The position numbers and the translations under genes were made by a program. Below, one piece after another: positions 1 through 12,291 of a DNA stretch of 64,000 nt (position 1 is its first letter; the number at the start of each line of letters is the position of its first letter). Location: the NCBI RefSeq assembly GCF_013387475.1, contig NZ_VWNB01000002.1, positions 124,001 to 188,000 on the forward strand, given 5' to 3'. A model generated the notes under the pieces. The model searched no databases. It was not told the DNA's origin and saw only the letters and a list, made by a program, of their open reading frames with translations. The DNA is from Mariprofundus sp. KV (GTDB taxonomy: Bacteria > Pseudomonadota > Zetaproteobacteria > Mariprofundales > Mariprofundaceae).

Positions 1-549
1 TATATCGACAACGCAGTTATCATAAAAATATAGTCCGGTAATCGCCCAGTTACTTTTAGGGTTTTCCGGTTTCTCCTCAATTGAAACCGCTTTGCCCTGC
101 GGGTCGAATTCAACAACGCCATAATGTTTCGGGTCTTGAACGCGATAAGCGAAGACCGTTGCCCCGCATGCCTGATCTGCAGCAACGCGCAACTGCTGCA
201 CCATTCCCTGACCATAAAAAATGTTATCGCCAAGAATGAGGGCGACCGAATCATCACCAATAAACTCTCTACCAATCGTAAAAGCTTGAGCCAGACCATC
301 GGGTGAAGGCTGCTCAGCATAGGAAAATTCCAACCCCCACTGCCTGCCATCACCAAGCAAGCGCTCAAAATTTGGCAAATCAGCAGGTGTAGAGATAATA
401 AGAATTTCGCGCACACCAGCCAACATCAGGGTGGATAGAGGATAATAGATCATTGGTTTGTCATATACAGGCATCAGCTGTTTACTCACTGACAGGGTTA
501 GCGGATGCAAACGGGTGCCGGAACCTCCGGCCAGAATTATACCTTTCAT
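1..549 (-). CDS. rfbA: Glucose-1-phosphate thymidylyltransferase (partial, 3' end outside window)
   Basis: Transfers dTMP to glucose-1-phosphate to make dTDP-glucose, the entry to dTDP-rhamnose and other deoxysugars of surface polysaccharide. The N-terminus carries the nucleotidyltransferase signature [11 protein letters not shown], followed by [16 protein letters not shown] and later [10 protein letters not shown], all typical of RfbA/RmlA. About 183 residues are visible of an expected ~290; the rest lies left of position 1. The ATG at 549 overlaps the stop of the upstream epimerase gene (TGATG), so the two are translationally coupled and probably one polysaccharide operon with cysC. A UTP-specific relative is less likely because of the strong RmlA motif match. 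Confidence 0.88.
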   Translation of the reverse strand, partial: MKGIILAGGSGTRLHPLTLSVSKQLMPVYDKPMIYYPLSTLMLAGVREILIISTPADLPNFERLLGDGRQWGLEFSYAEQPSPDGLAQAFTIGREFIGDDSVALILGDNIFYGQGMVQQLRVAADQACGATVFAYRVQDPKHYGVVEFDPQGKAVSIEEKPENPKSNWAITGLYFYDNCVVDI

Positions 550-1556
550 CATTTATAGTACTCCAAGTACCAGTCGACAAAGTTTTTTACGCCTTGTTCA
601 ATAGAGGTGTCGGGCTTGAAGCCCACATCGCGCATCAGATCATCGACGTTTGCAGCTGTCGCTGGAACGTCACCAGGCTGCATGGGCAGGAAGTTTTTCT
701 TTGCCTCCACACCGAGCGCATTTTCAATAGCCCCTATAAAATCCATCAATGCAACAGGTGTAGAGTTGCCTATATTATAAACACGCCATGGAGCCCTACT
801 CGTTGCCGGATCTGGCTTCATACCATCCCAACCGGGATTCTCTTCAGCAACACAGTCAAGGGTGCGTACAACACCTTCAACAATATCATCAATATATGTA
901 AAATCCCGCTTCATCTCACCATGATTGAAGACATTGATCGGGTTGCCTTCCAGTATCGCCTTAGTGAACAGGATGGGGGCCATATCAGGCCTGCCCCATG
1001 GGCCATACACAGTAAAGAAGCGCAGCCCGGTGGTAGGGACCCTGTAGAGATGTGAATAGGTATGTGCCATCAGCTCGTTCGCTTTTTTACTGGCGGCATA
1101 GAGGGAGAGCGGATGATCGACATTGTCATGTACCGAGAACGGCATCGTTTCGTTAGCACCATAGACTGATGATGATGATGCATAAACCAGATGTTTCACC
1201 TTATTGTGGCGACAGCCTTCGAGAACATTGGTGAAGCCGACAATATTGCTGTCGATATAAGCATGGGGATTCTCAAGCGAATAACGAACACCAGCCTGCG
1301 CAGCAAGATTCACTACTTTGTCGAACTTCTCTTCGACAAATAGTGTTTCCATGCCTTCACGATCGGAGAGGTCCATCTTCACAAAACGGAAATTCACGTG
1401 ATCAGAAAAACGGGCCAGTCGCGCATCTTTCAGGCTAACCTCATAATAGTCGTTGAGGTTATCCAGCCCAACCACCTCATCGCCTCTTTCAAGCAGGCGA
1501 ACAGTCAGATATGACCCAATGAATCCGGCAGCACCTGTAACAAGAATTTTGGCCAC
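549..1556 (-). CDS. NAD-dependent epimerase, UDP-glucuronate 4-epimerase type
   Basis: Extended short-chain dehydrogenase of 335 residues, probably interconverting UDP-glucuronate and UDP-galacturonate for LPS or capsule. The NAD site GAAGFIGS is at residues 8-15, and [17 protein letters not shown] just after it is characteristic of the CapI/LspL (GAE) group. The catalytic motif is YAASKKANE near residue 150, preceded by the Ser-rich YASSSSVYG. Its stop overlaps the rfbA start, and cysC lies 13 bp upstream on the same strand. Family assignment is by motif; substrate is inferred. Confidence 0.85.
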   Translation of the reverse strand: MAKILVTGAAGFIGSYLTVRLLERGDEVVGLDNLNDYYEVSLKDARLARFSDHVNFRFVKMDLSDREGMETLFVEEKFDKVVNLAAQAGVRYSLENPHAYIDSNIVGFTNVLEGCRHNKVKHLVYASSSSVYGANETMPFSVHDNVDHPLSLYAASKKANELMAHTYSHLYRVPTTGLRFFTVYGPWGRPDMAPILFTKAILEGNPINVFNHGEMKRDFTYIDDIVEGVVRTLDCVAEENPGWDGMKPDPATSRAPWRVYNIGNSTPVALMDFIGAIENALGVEAKKNFLPMQPGDVPATAANVDDLMRDVGFKPDTSIEQGVKNFVDWYLEYYK

Positions 1557-1569
1557 GCTTACTCCTTTA

Positions 1570-2187
1570 TCATGCTATGATTTTCCTGCTCACCAGTTCG
1601 GCGATCACCTGATCCACACTGGCTTCCAGATCAAGGCTGCCGGTCTCAGCGACCACCTCTGGTGATTCAGGTTCCTCATAGGGTGATGAAATTCCGGTAA
1701 AGGCAGCAATCTCCCCCGCCCGCGCCTTGACATACAGCCCCTTCACATCGCGTGATTCACACACTTCCAGAGGCGTATTGCAGTAGACCTCAATGAAGTC
1801 ACCCTCTGCAAGCAGCGAACGCACTTTGGCACGGTCAGATCTGAATGGTGAGATAAAGGCTGTCAGCACGACCATGCCCGACTCGACAAACAGCTTGGCC
1901 ACCTCGCCGACGCGGCGAATATTCTCAACACGGTCTTCATCTGAAAAAGTGAGATCTCCACAGAGGCCATGGCGCACATTATCGCCATCAATCACAAAAG
2001 TTTTCACACCCATCTCATACAAACGCTCTTCTACAGCATGAGCCAGCGTAGATTTCCCAGAACCGGAGAGCCCGGTAAACCATAACAGGGCACTTTTATG
2101 GCCGTTGGCTATTTCACGCTTCTCTCTGGTTACTGCCGCCTGATGCCAGACCACATTGCTACTCTTCTTCTCACTCTGCGAACGCAT
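1570..2187 (-). CDS. cysC: Adenylylsulfate kinase
   Basis: Phosphorylates adenosine 5'-phosphosulfate to PAPS, the sulfate donor for assimilation or sulfation. The Walker A motif GLSGSGKS is at about residues 39-46, followed by [19 protein letters not shown] and the lid region [11 protein letters not shown], all diagnostic of CysC. I chose ATG at 2187 because AGAAGGTG lies just upstream at Shine-Dalgarno distance; a GTG at 2196 sits inside that motif. The linkage to rfbA and a uronic-acid epimerase instead of cysDN hints that PAPS may feed sulfation of a surface polysaccharide, but no sulfotransferase is visible here. Confidence 0.93.
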   Translation of the reverse strand: MRSQSEKKSSNVVWHQAAVTREKREIANGHKSALLWFTGLSGSGKSTLAHAVEERLYEMGVKTFVIDGDNVRHGLCGDLTFSDEDRVENIRRVGEVAKLFVESGMVVLTAFISPFRSDRAKVRSLLAEGDFIEVYCNTPLEVCESRDVKGLYVKARAGEIAAFTGISSPYEEPESPEVVAETGSLDLEASVDQVIAELVSRKIIA

Positions 2188-2438
2188 TGGACTCACCTTC
2201 TGATAGATACCTGCAAGCGAACTGTAACGATTTATCCGGCAATCGCCATCTGCAGGTTAACAAGCCATGCAACCTTTGTTTTAACATAAAGCCAGATACA
2301 ACCATATTTTCATCAATCCAATCAGGAACAACGAATATGCATACTGAGCGCACATGGGTTTCTCCTGACAAGCGAAGAGAACAAGGCAATAAATTTCACC
2401 GTTTCTACCCCGATAAGTAGCTGCTAGTGTGCGCCACC

Positions 2439-5400
2439 ATGAATCGAACCCTTCTCCTACAACAGCAGATGAAAAAACAGATCCTTATCCTGGACGGTGC
2501 CATGGGCACCATGATCCAGTCCTATGGGTTAGCCGAAGCCGACTATCGCGGCGAACGCTTTGCCGACTGGCCAAGTGAACTCAAAGGCAATAACGACCTG
2601 CTCTCACTGACGCAACCGCATATCATTCGCGAGATTCATACGAAATACCTTGAAGCCGGTTCAGATATTCTGGAGACCAACACCTTTAATGCCAATGCGG
2701 CATCGATGGCCGATTACGGTATGGAGTCACTGGTTTATGAGCTGAATGTTGCCGGTGCCAAGGTGGCACGTGAGGCGTGTGATGCCATGGCTACGGATGA
2801 GAAGCCACGCTTTGTTGCCGGAGTCTTAGGCCCGACATCGCGTACCTGCTCAATCTCGCCTGATGTCAATGATCCGGGCTACCGCAATGTCACCTTTGAT
2901 GAGCTTGTTGAAACCTACACCGATGCCACGCGCGGCCTGATTGATGGCGGTGCGGATATCCTGCTGATTGAGACGGTGTTTGACACACTCAATGCCAAAG
3001 CGGCCGTGTTCGCCGTGAAAAAGTATTTCGAAGATGCCGGTGTTGAGCTGCCGATTATGATCTCAGGCACCATCACCGACGCCTCAGGACGCACCCTCTC
3101 CGGCCAGACTGCCACCGCCTTCTACAACTCGCTGGCGCACGCCAACCCAATCTCCATCGGTCTGAATTGCGCCTTGGGTGCCGGTGAGTTACGCCAGTAT
3201 ATTGAAGAACTTTCCAATACTGTCTCCTGTGGCATTAATGCCCACCCCAACGCCGGCCTGCCCAATGCGATGGGCGGTTATGACGAGACACCGCAAGAGA
3301 TGGCTGCCGAGATCAGGGAGTGGGCCGAGTCCGGTTTCCTCAATGTCATCGGTGGCTGCTGTGGCACTGGCCCTGAGCATATCCGCGAGATGGCCAAAGC
3401 TGTGGCAGGCATTGACCCCCGCCCTGCCCCTGAGCGTGAAACGTTCTGCCGCCTCTCCGGCCTTGAGCCGCTGCATATCGACAGGAACTCCCTGTTTGTG
3501 AATGTCGGTGAGCGCGCCAATGTCACCGGCTCGGCCATCTTCAAACGGCTGATTCTTGAAGGTCAGTTTGAGAAGGCGCTGGATGTGTGCAGAGATCAGG
3601 TGGAGAACGGTGCCCAGATCATCGATATCAATATGGATGAGGCGATGCTCGATGGTAAGGCGGCGATGGTCACCTTCCTCAATCTGATCGCCTCTGAACC
3701 GGATATCTCACGTGTACCTGTAATGATCGACTCCTCCAAATGGGAGATTATCGAAGCGGGTCTGAAATGCATTCAGGGTAAAGGCATTGTTAACTCCATC
3801 TCGATGAAAGAGGGTAAATCGGCGTTTGTACATCATGCCAAACTGCTGGCCAAGTATGGTGCTGCAGTGGTGGTGATGGCCTTTGATGAAGAGGGTCAGG
3901 CCGACACCTTCGCCCGCAAGATTGAGATCTGTGAGAACTCCTACCGTATTCTGGTGGATGAGTGCGGCTTCCCGCCAGAAGACATTATCTTTGACCCCAA
4001 CATCTTCGCTATCGCTACCGGCATCGAAGAGCACAACAACTACGCCGTTGATTTCATCGAAGCGACCGGCTGGATCAAACAGAATCTACCGTATGCGATG
4101 ATCTCCGGCGGTGTCTCCAACGTATCCTTCTCCTTCCGTGGCAACAATCCGGTTCGTGAAGCGATTCACTCGGTGTTCCTCTATCACGCCATCAAACAGG
4201 GCATGGATATGGGCATCGTCAATGCCGGTATGTTGGAGGTCTATGAGGAGCTGCCCAAAGAGCTCAGAGATGCCGTAGAGGATGTGGTACTCAACCGTAA
4301 TCCTGATGCCACCGATCACCTGCTCTCAATTGCCGATAACTATCGCGGCGATGGCACCATTGCCAAAAAGGCTGATGAGGAGTGGCGCAAGCTGCCGGTG
4401 GCCAAGCGCCTTGAACATGCACTGGTTAAAGGCATTGATGCCTATGTGGATGAAGATACCGAAGAGGCGCGCCTTGCCTTTGATCGCCCGATTGAGGTGA
4501 TTGAGGGGCCATTGATGGATGGCATGAATGTGGTTGGCGACCTCTTTGGTGACGGTAAAATGTTCCTGCCGCAGGTGGTGAAATCAGCCCGTGTGATGAA
4601 AAAGGCTGTGGCCTGGCTGATGCCGCATATTGAGGCGGAAAAGGCTGAGGGTGTCTCCTCCTCCAACGGTAAAATACTCATGGCCACCGTGAAGGGTGAT
4701 GTGCACGATATCGGTAAAAACATTGTTGGTGTGGTACTGCAGTGCAATAACTTCGAAGTGATCGATATCGGTGTGATGGTACCTGCTGCCAAAATCCTTG
4801 AAGAGGCCAAGAAGCATGATGTTGATATCATCGGCCTCTCCGGCCTGATTACCCCCTCTCTTGATGAGATGGTGCATCTGGCCAAAGAGATGAAACGTCT
4901 CGGCTTCAATAAACCGATCATGCTCGGTGGCGCCACCACCTCCAAGGCCCATACAGCTGTGAAGATCATGCCTGAGTACGATGAGCCGGTTGTCTGGGTA
5001 AAAGACGCTTCACGCGCCGTTGGCGTGGCCCAGAACCTTATCTCTGATGCCTATCGCGCCGACTTTGTCAGCAAGCTGCGCACAGAGTATGAAGCGGTTC
5101 GAGATCGTTATCTGGGTCGTCAGAGCCAGACCGACTGGCTCTCGCTTGCTGATGCCCGCGCCAATCCTGCAGCGCTGACTGCAGCCACTGTTGCAGCTGC
5201 CCCGGCCAGCCTTGGCGTGCAGGTGCTGGAGAACATCTCTATTGCTGAGATTCGTGATTATATCGACTGGACACCGTTCTTCTCGGCATGGGAGCTCAAT
5301 GGTGCCTACCCGCGCATCCTCAATGATCCGCACAAAGGCAAAGAGGCGCAGAAGCTCTTCAATGAGGCACAGGTGTGGCTCGATCGCATCATTGCTGAGA

Positions 5401-6095
5401 ACTGGTTCACTGCCAAAGCGGTGTTCGGCCTCTTCCCTGCAGCCTCCACTGAGGATGACAGTGTCATTGTCTATGCAGATGCCTCACGCTCTGCTGAGGC
5501 TGCCCGCTTCCATTTCCTGCGCCAGCAGCTGGATAAGAAGGATGCCCGCGCCAACCTCTGCCTCTCAGATTACATTGCCAGAGAGAACGACCACCTTGGC
5601 GCCTTTGCAGTCGGTATCTTCGGTGCCGATGAGCAGGCCAAAATCCATGAATCGCAAAACGATGATTATGCCGCTATTATGATCAAGGTGCTGGCTGATC
5701 GTCTGGCTGAAGCGCTGGCTGAGATGCTGCACAGGGATGTCCGCTGCAAACATTGGGCCTATGCTGCAGATGAGTCGCTCAGCACAGAGGAACTGGCCAG
5801 AGAGAAATATCAGGGTATCCGCCCTGCTGCCGGTTACCCCGCCTGCCCTGAACACACTGAAAAAGGTACGCTGTGGCGTCTTCTCGATGTTGAAAACTGC
5901 ATCGGCATGCAGCTCACCGAATCATTCGCTATGATGCCTGCCGCTGCTGTTTCCGGCCTCTACTTTGCCAACCCTGAAGCCCACTACTTCACTGTTGGCA
6001 AGATCAACAAGGATCAGGTCGCTGATTATGCCAGGCGCAAAGGTTTAAGTATGGATGAGGCCGAGAAGTGGCTGGCGCCAAACCTCGGCTACTAA
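2439..6095 (+). CDS. metH: Cobalamin-dependent methionine synthase
   Basis: Transfers the methyl group of 5-methyltetrahydrofolate through cobalamin to homocysteine. All four modules are present in the usual order and the length (1218 aa) is normal: homocysteine domain (~1-320, zinc motif [10 protein letters not shown]), pterin domain (~350-610, [12 protein letters not shown]), cobalamin domain (~640-890, [10 protein letters not shown] with the cobalt-ligating His at about 756), and the AdoMet reactivation domain (~900-1218, ending in the [11 protein letters not shown] region). ATG 2439 is preferred over an in-frame GTG at 2427; neither has a strong ribosome site. It is transcribed divergently from cysC. 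No cobalamin riboswitch is recognisable in 2197-2438. Confidence 0.97.
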   Translation: MNRTLLLQQQMKKQILILDGAMGTMIQSYGLAEADYRGERFADWPSELKGNNDLLSLTQPHIIREIHTKYLEAGSDILETNTFNANAASMADYGMESLVYELNVAGAKVAREACDAMATDEKPRFVAGVLGPTSRTCSISPDVNDPGYRNVTFDELVETYTDATRGLIDGGADILLIETVFDTLNAKAAVFAVKKYFEDAGVELPIMISGTITDASGRTLSGQTATAFYNSLAHANPISIGLNCALGAGELRQYIEELSNTVSCGINAHPNAGLPNAMGGYDETPQEMAAEIREWAESGFLNVIGGCCGTGPEHIREMAKAVAGIDPRPAPERETFCRLSGLEPLHIDRNSLFVNVGERANVTGSAIFKRLILEGQFEKALDVCRDQVENGAQIIDINMDEAMLDGKAAMVTFLNLIASEPDISRVPVMIDSSKWEIIEAGLKCIQGKGIVNSISMKEGKSAFVHHAKLLAKYGAAVVVMAFDEEGQADTFARKIEICENSYRILVDECGFPPEDIIFDPNIFAIATGIEEHNNYAVDFIEATGWIKQNLPYAMISGGVSNVSFSFRGNNPVREAIHSVFLYHAIKQGMDMGIVNAGMLEVYEELPKELRDAVEDVVLNRNPDATDHLLSIADNYRGDGTIAKKADEEWRKLPVAKRLEHALVKGIDAYVDEDTEEARLAFDRPIEVIEGPLMDGMNVVGDLFGDGKMFLPQVVKSARVMKKAVAWLMPHIEAEKAEGVSSSNGKILMATVKGDVHDIGKNIVGVVLQCNNFEVIDIGVMVPAAKILEEAKKHDVDIIGLSGLITPSLDEMVHLAKEMKRLGFNKPIMLGGATTSKAHTAVKIMPEYDEPVVWVKDASRAVGVAQNLISDAYRADFVSKLRTEYEAVRDRYLGRQSQTDWLSLADARANPAALTAATVAAAPASLGVQVLENISIAEIRDYIDWTPFFSAWELNGAYPRILNDPHKGKEAQKLFNEAQVWLDRIIAENWFTAKAVFGLFPAASTEDDSVIVYADASRSAEAARFHFLRQQLDKKDARANLCLSDYIARENDHLGAFAVGIFGADEQAKIHESQNDDYAAIMIKVLADRLAEALAEMLHRDVRCKHWAYAADESLSTEELAREKYQGIRPAAGYPACPEHTEKGTLWRLLDVENCIGMQLTESFAMMPAAAVSGLYFANPEAHYFTVGKINKDQVADYARRKGLSMDEAEKWLAPNLGY

Positions 6096-6099
6096 TTAG

Positions 6100-6252
6100 G
6101 GATGCTCTGAATTACTGCATCCGTGTAGCTACTCAGCACGCAAAGGAAAAAGTGTCATTGTTCCTTTGCTTACAACATCAAGCACTTAGCGTGCATGATG
6201 TTGGCAGGCCATCCATTGCCTGCTCGGATACTCTGACTTTTTCAGAGTATCC
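6100..6252. repeat. Block of five consecutive inverted repeats between metH and secB
   Basis: Five separate hairpins follow one another: 6100-6105/6117-6122 (6 bp), 6140-6148/6161-6169 (9 bp perfect), 6173-6185/6191-6203 (12 of 13 paired), 6204-6209/6218-6223 (6 bp perfect), 6226-6236/6242-6252 (11 bp perfect, loop CTTTT). Their sequences are unrelated. None is followed by a real T-tract, so they are not a simple intrinsic terminator. Confidence 0.8.
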
Positions 6253-6290
6253 TTAGATAAACTTATTAAAGAGATAACAAGGAGCAATTT

Positions 6291-6752
6291 ATGTCAGAGC
6301 ATGACAACACTGCAGCCAGCGAAGAGAGCACTCCGATTTTCAGCGTACAGAAGATCTATGTGAAGGACCTCTCCTTTGAGAATCCCAATGCACCGGAGAT
6401 GTTTGCCGCTCCTGCCTCACAACCGAAGATCGAGATGAATCTGGGTCTGGAGAACAGACAGATTGATGATGAACACTGGGAGGTATCCCTGAAAATCTCG
6501 GCAGTGGCACGCGACAGCGAGAGTGCGAAGGTGCTCTTTGATGTTGAAGTTGAACATGCAGGACTCTTCTATCTGAAGAATATCCCGGCAGAGCATCTGG
6601 AGATGATTCTCGGTATCGATTGCCCTACTGTCATCTTCCCGTATGCACGTCAGATGATCAGCACCATGACCGTCGACGGTGGTTTTATGCCGCTACTGCT
6701 GGAGCCGGTCAATTTCGGCGCGGCTTTCGCCAACAGCAAGCAGGCAAACTAA
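6291..6752 (+). CDS. secB: Protein-export chaperone SecB
   Basis: Cytoplasmic tetrameric chaperone that holds preproteins unfolded and delivers them to SecA. The 153-residue protein matches SecB throughout: FSVQKIYVKDLSFENPNAP near the N-terminus, the VALKI-like strand EVSLKISAVA, and the C-terminal segment CPTVIFPYARQMISTMTVDGGFMPLLLEPVNF. ATG 6291 is preceded by AAGGAG at good spacing. It stands alone, downstream of the metH hairpin block and followed by a clear terminator. Usual neighbours such as grxC or gpsA are absent. Confidence 0.97.
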   Translation: MSEHDNTAASEESTPIFSVQKIYVKDLSFENPNAPEMFAAPASQPKIEMNLGLENRQIDDEHWEVSLKISAVARDSESAKVLFDVEVEHAGLFYLKNIPAEHLEMILGIDCPTVIFPYARQMISTMTVDGGFMPLLLEPVNFGAAFANSKQAN

Positions 6753-6753
6753 A

Positions 6754-6790
6754 GAAGAGGGGTGGGATCATATCTCACCCCTCTTCTCTT
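6754..6790. terminator. Bidirectional terminator between secB and the ankyrin gene
   Basis: Perfect 11-bp stem GAAGAGGGGTG (6754-6764) / CACCCCTCTTC (6776-6786), followed by TCTTT on the plus strand and AAAG/TTT-type flanks on the minus strand. It sits between convergent secB and the ankyrin gene and can serve both. Confidence 0.8.
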
Positions 6791-6801
6791 TAATCCTGAC
6801 A

Positions 6802-7254
6802 CTACTTATCAAACAGCATCAAATTCGCACCATGCTTGATATATAACTCGGCAATCTCGCGAGGCATGGAGCCGTAAAAGGCATAATAGTAGGGGTAGTC
6901 GTAGTCAGCATCCTTCAGGTTCGGATCGGCTCCGGCTTCAAGTAGGATACGGATAGCGTCGATGTTTTTCTCTGTCAGGTGCAGCGGCGTGGAGAGCCTC
7001 TGATTGAGCGCATGCAGATCAGCCCCATGCTCAATAAGAAGACGCATAATAGTGAGATGCCCATGCTTGGTGGCATAATGCAGAGCGGTCGATGTTGTAG
7101 CATCGACTGCATTGACATCAATGCCCAGCTTCAGCATCTGCTCTATTGCTTTCTGATCACCGGCAACAGCTGCCTCAAACCAGCGTTTCTCATCATCTCT
7201 CTGCGCATCGTTGTTCACCGCTATCTCCTCCATCGCGTTTTTCAACCATTGCAT
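6802..7254 (-). CDS. Ankyrin repeat protein
   Basis: Cytoplasmic protein of 150 residues without signal peptide. About four ankyrin repeats are visible from residue ~25 on, with the recurring TALHYATKHGHLTIMRLLIEHGAD and LLEAGADPN patterns. The family binds other proteins; no partner can be named. It ends convergently with secB and lies back to back with icd, sharing the 7255-7386 intergenic region. The final repeat (residues ~120-150) is degenerate and Tyr-rich. Confidence 0.85.
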   Translation of the reverse strand: MQWLKNAMEEIAVNNDAQRDDEKRWFEAAVAGDQKAIEQMLKLGIDVNAVDATTSTALHYATKHGHLTIMRLLIEHGADLHALNQRLSTPLHLTEKNIDAIRILLEAGADPNLKDADYDYPYYYAFYGSMPREIAELYIKHGANLMLFDK

Positions 7255-7383
7255 GATGCAGTATCTTCACTTTCACAGCAATTTAAACAGACCGACCTTT
7301 TTAATATAGTCTATGCTGCTAAACTCGCGCACATCAAAATATTTGCCAGACCAAAATTCCGGCCTGCTGCAACGACAGGATAG

Positions 7384-9618
<2,235 letters not shown>

Positions 9619-9630
9619 AAAAGGGCCAAA

Positions 9631-10032
9631 ATGAACAGACATCTGAAAATATTTATGCGCGGCAAAGGGGTCTCAATGCTGCAGGAGCTACTGCAGCGCA
9701 TGGGATATCCGATGCAGGATCAACCCGGCCTGTTCGGGGTGGCAACACGTGCAGCAGTTAAAGATTTTCAGGCAAAAAAAGGGCTGAAAAGTACAGGTAT
9801 TGTCGATGAAGCGCTGCTTGATCTTATGCGGCAGAATTTTACTACTCCGACAGAGCGTAAGAAAAGCAAAGCCAAGTCCGCTCAGACGCCAGCGCCTCAT
9901 CCCGCAACCCAACAGCAGCTGGATACCATCACGCGCCTGCTGATCAAAAAAGGGATCTTTAGCGAAGAGGAGCTCGCTAAAGAGCTGTCGCGCCCACATC
10001 CTGTGCGCATCACGCAGCCACCACTAACCTGA
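9631..10032 (+). CDS. Peptidoglycan-binding domain protein
   Basis: Small 133-residue protein. Residues ~12-68 form a PG_binding_1-type domain: VSMLQELLQRMGYP, then GLFGVATRAAVKDFQAKKGLKSTGIVDEALLDLM, the canonical GxfGxxTxxAVkxFQ pattern. The remainder is a Lys/Pro-rich linker and a helix LDTITRLLIKKGIFSEEELAKEL. No signal peptide or transmembrane segment is evident. Its stop overlaps the start of the following P-loop-like gene (TGATG), so the two are coupled. In ExeA/GspA-type proteins an AAA ATPase and a peptidoglycan-binding domain are fused, so this may be a split or degenerate relative. Confidence 0.75.
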   Translation: MNRHLKIFMRGKGVSMLQELLQRMGYPMQDQPGLFGVATRAAVKDFQAKKGLKSTGIVDEALLDLMRQNFTTPTERKKSKAKSAQTPAPHPATQQQLDTITRLLIKKGIFSEEELAKELSRPHPVRITQPPLT

Positions 10033-10700
10033 TGGACTCCAAAAGAGCAGCCTGTTTACGGCCTGAGTTCACAGCCGCTCTGGCAGGATTTATATTATCA
10101 GGCGAATCGGTAAACCTCATCAGTCCACATGGTCAGGGGCGCAGGCGAACACTGGAAGATTTACACCAATTTATTCCGGGCTCAACCATGATCATCCAGC
10201 TTAACATGCTTCTCTATTGCCATGATCTTAAAGGCTTTTTAAAGGCCATCGCCAGCTACTTCAACCATCCGGAAACGAATGTAAATAGCCTTGGCGGGTT
10301 ATTCGATCAACTGGAGAAAGAGAATCAGAAAGTGCTGCTCATTCTGCATAATTTTGATCAGCTCTGGAACGGAAGTACCCTGAAAGATGGCTATAGCGGC
10401 TCATTCCTTGAAGATCTCAACCGATTAAGAGAGCGGGAGATCACCCTGCTCTGCGTCACCGAACATGCTGATCAACACGATCAGCTGCAGGCTGATGGCA
10501 CTCAACTTGATGCAATCCCTCTTCCCATTCCTGACATTACATCCGCGCAACTTATGATGGAGATCCTGCATCGCGATCTGCCTGTTGAGCAGGATGAGCT
10601 TGGCGGTCTTGCTGCATGGCTACTGCAGCAGAAGTCACCCTACTCCATACTAGATCAGTTAGAGCCTGCCTGGTTCAAACAGAAAAACTGGAAAGGATAA
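10032..10700 (+). CDS. P-loop ATPase-like protein with degenerate Walker A
   Basis: I do not recognise a named family. Residues 31-40 (SPHGQGRRRT) lie where a Walker A should be, after the strand ESVNLI, but the Lys is replaced by Arg. KVLLILHNFDQL (residues 100-111) looks like a Walker B with D109. This suggests an AAA/STAND-type fold that has lost or altered nucleotide binding. The 222-residue protein has no membrane segment. It overlaps by one base the peptidoglycan-binding gene before it, and it ends at the edge of a long repeat-rich, gene-free stretch. Confidence 0.55.
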   Translation: MDSKRAACLRPEFTAALAGFILSGESVNLISPHGQGRRRTLEDLHQFIPGSTMIIQLNMLLYCHDLKGFLKAIASYFNHPETNVNSLGGLFDQLEKENQKVLLILHNFDQLWNGSTLKDGYSGSFLEDLNRLREREITLLCVTEHADQHDQLQADGTQLDAIPLPIPDITSAQLMMEILHRDLPVEQDELGGLAAWLLQQKSPYSILDQLEPAWFKQKNWKG

Positions 10701-11376
10701 AAAAAGGTTCTTCGCGGAAGTCCGGGAAAACAGTCTTAGTAAATCAAAACTGGAGGCGTATCCTCTCCTGCTATAATGGTAGATTTATCTGTTCATTTCT
10801 TTTCCAGAAAAGAAACGAACCAAAGAAAGCTGCCCGGCAATCTGCTTCTCCCTGCGTATTTATCGTTCAATGGGGCGAAACTATTTTCGCCTCTTTCCAT
10901 TGAACAATAAATACTCCGGCGCATCTTGGAGCGGGATTAAAAGGCAACTCAATCTTGCGGCTGGAACAGTGTCGTTTGATCCCCCGTTAGCAGGCTGCCG
11001 AGACAAATATTCAAAATCGGAGAAGAGCGGCGGAGCCGTGGCCGATTTTTAATATGCAGGATCGGGAACCCGACAGGAGCAAGCGGCGCTGTCCCGCCGC
11101 GCGATAGGATTTTATCTGAAATAATGGGGTGGTTCTTTTTTGATTCAGGCCATCCATGGCCCTCACCCTGCGGGCGTGCTTTGCACGTCCCAATCGACAC
11201 TCCTGTCGATTGGTGCCATCAAAGAAAGGACAAGTGAATATATATTCACTTACATTGCCTTTGGTTTGAATGAAGCAACGCAGTTCCTATGAGGATCATT
11301 CCCGTAATTGCGCGATGAACCTAAAAAAAGGGCTGGATACATAGAGGCATCCAACCCTTTTACCCGCCTACACTGA
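10701..11376. repeat. Gene-free, inverted-repeat-rich region
   Basis: I see no credible gene in these 676 bases; the short open frames have no motifs. The region holds a long hairpin at 10856-10914 (18-nt arms with 17 matches plus an inner 7-bp GGCGAAA/TTTCGCC stem), a perfect 10-bp hairpin at 11190-11213 (CCAATCGACA/TGTCGATTGG), and a perfect 20-nt palindrome at 11232-11251. The segment TTTTCCAGAAAAGAAACGAA near 10800 resembles dispersed intergenic repeats known from many proteobacteria. I read it as a dispersed non-coding repeat element. Confidence 0.6.
11323..11362 (-). terminator. Intrinsic terminator of the AsmA-like gene
   Basis: Read on the minus strand, GGGTTGGAT and ATCCAGCCC form a 9-bp stem (one G-U pair) at 11357-11349/11338-11330, followed directly by seven T. 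It lies just downstream of the stop at 11377. Confidence 0.85.
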
Positions 11377-12165
11377 TTATTTACCAAACAGCCCTTTAAT
11401 CGCCTCCCCTGCGCCTCCGGCTGCACCACCAGCCGCACCACCGGCACCACCGATTTTTTCCAGAGCCTGAGCTTTGAAAGCATCCGCCGATTTTCCGATG
11501 TATTTATCAACACCAAGCTTGGCAACCGAGCCTTTCACATTGCCCAGCAGTTTGGATGAGAGTTGTTGTGCCACCTCTGCAGCAGTCGCACCACCACTCT
11601 TTTGGCCGATATCACGCATCACTATTTTAGGCAGCGATACGCTCTGTTGCTGATCGCCCAGTGCAGCAATGCGTACCTTGGCAGAGGTACCTTCAACAAC
11701 CAGACGCCGGATAATCATCTTCACCGCTTCGCCATCGCCATCAGCGGCAGAGGATGCGTTGCTCTCACCACCTGCACCAAGATTCTTTTTCAGCACATCC
11801 GCATTAGAAACACCTGATTTATTAATCTCATAGACCACCTTGGGCGCACTGATGATAATCTCATCAATGACAATAGGATTCTGGCGAATCGTGGATATAT
11901 CAATTTTTGTACTGATATTGCCCAGCTCAAAGATATTCGGGTCAGAAAAACCGGTCGGATTACCGATATTCAGGCCAGTGATGGAGGCCTCACCCGCTTC
12001 GAGTTTAATTTTCACATCACCTACAACCACCTGCGTTTTGGTTGCTTCCGACCCATAAACCTGGATCGCATCTTTTACAATGCCATCAAGATTTGAGAGC
12101 AGAAAGAAGACCGCTCCAACAACAATAACAGCCAGTGCGGCAACACCAATAAGCACCTTTTTCAT
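11377..12165 (-). CDS. AsmA-like membrane-anchored protein
   Basis: The 262-residue protein starts with an uncleaved signal anchor (KKVLIGVAALAVIVVGAVFFLLSNLDGIVKDAI), typical of AsmA-related proteins. It continues with beta-rich text such as VVVGDVKIKLEAGEASITGLNIGNPTGF and IDISTIRQNPIVIDEIIISAPKVVYE, which resembles the AsmA repeat. The bulk is probably periplasmic. The C-terminal ~25 residues are almost only Gly and Ala. AsmA-like proteins act in envelope lipid homeostasis, but this short form has no assigned role. It is divergent from the histidine kinase gene and has its own terminator. Confidence 0.65.
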   Translation of the reverse strand: MKKVLIGVAALAVIVVGAVFFLLSNLDGIVKDAIQVYGSEATKTQVVVGDVKIKLEAGEASITGLNIGNPTGFSDPNIFELGNISTKIDISTIRQNPIVIDEIIISAPKVVYEINKSGVSNADVLKKNLGAGGESNASSAADGDGEAVKMIIRRLVVEGTSAKVRIAALGDQQQSVSLPKIVMRDIGQKSGGATAAEVAQQLSSKLLGNVKGSVAKLGVDKYIGKSADAFKAQALEKIGGAGGAAGGAAGGAGEAIKGLFGK

Positions 12166-12291
12166 ACCAACCTCCTGTTTATGAGATAACGATAGGGAGA
12201 GTATAGCAGAAGATTGCTCCTAAAGTTCACATCATTTGAGCCGATAAATAGTTGGTTAAGTTACTATCTTGCAATGAAGGGACGGAGTTTC

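Noticed and set aside
453-1055. 200-codon plus-strand frame opposite the epimerase
   Set aside because: Antisense to a well-supported gene, no motif and unnatural composition.
2197-2438. Possible cobalamin or SAM/SAH riboswitch before metH
   Set aside because: I see no conserved B12 box or SAH-type core; nothing beyond AT-rich spacer.
4442-4969. 175-codon minus-strand frame inside metH
   Set aside because: Shadow of the metH reading frame; metH is complete and intact.
10870-11200. Several short frames in the repeat region
   Set aside because: They lie in inverted repeats, have no motifs and differ in composition from neighbouring genes.
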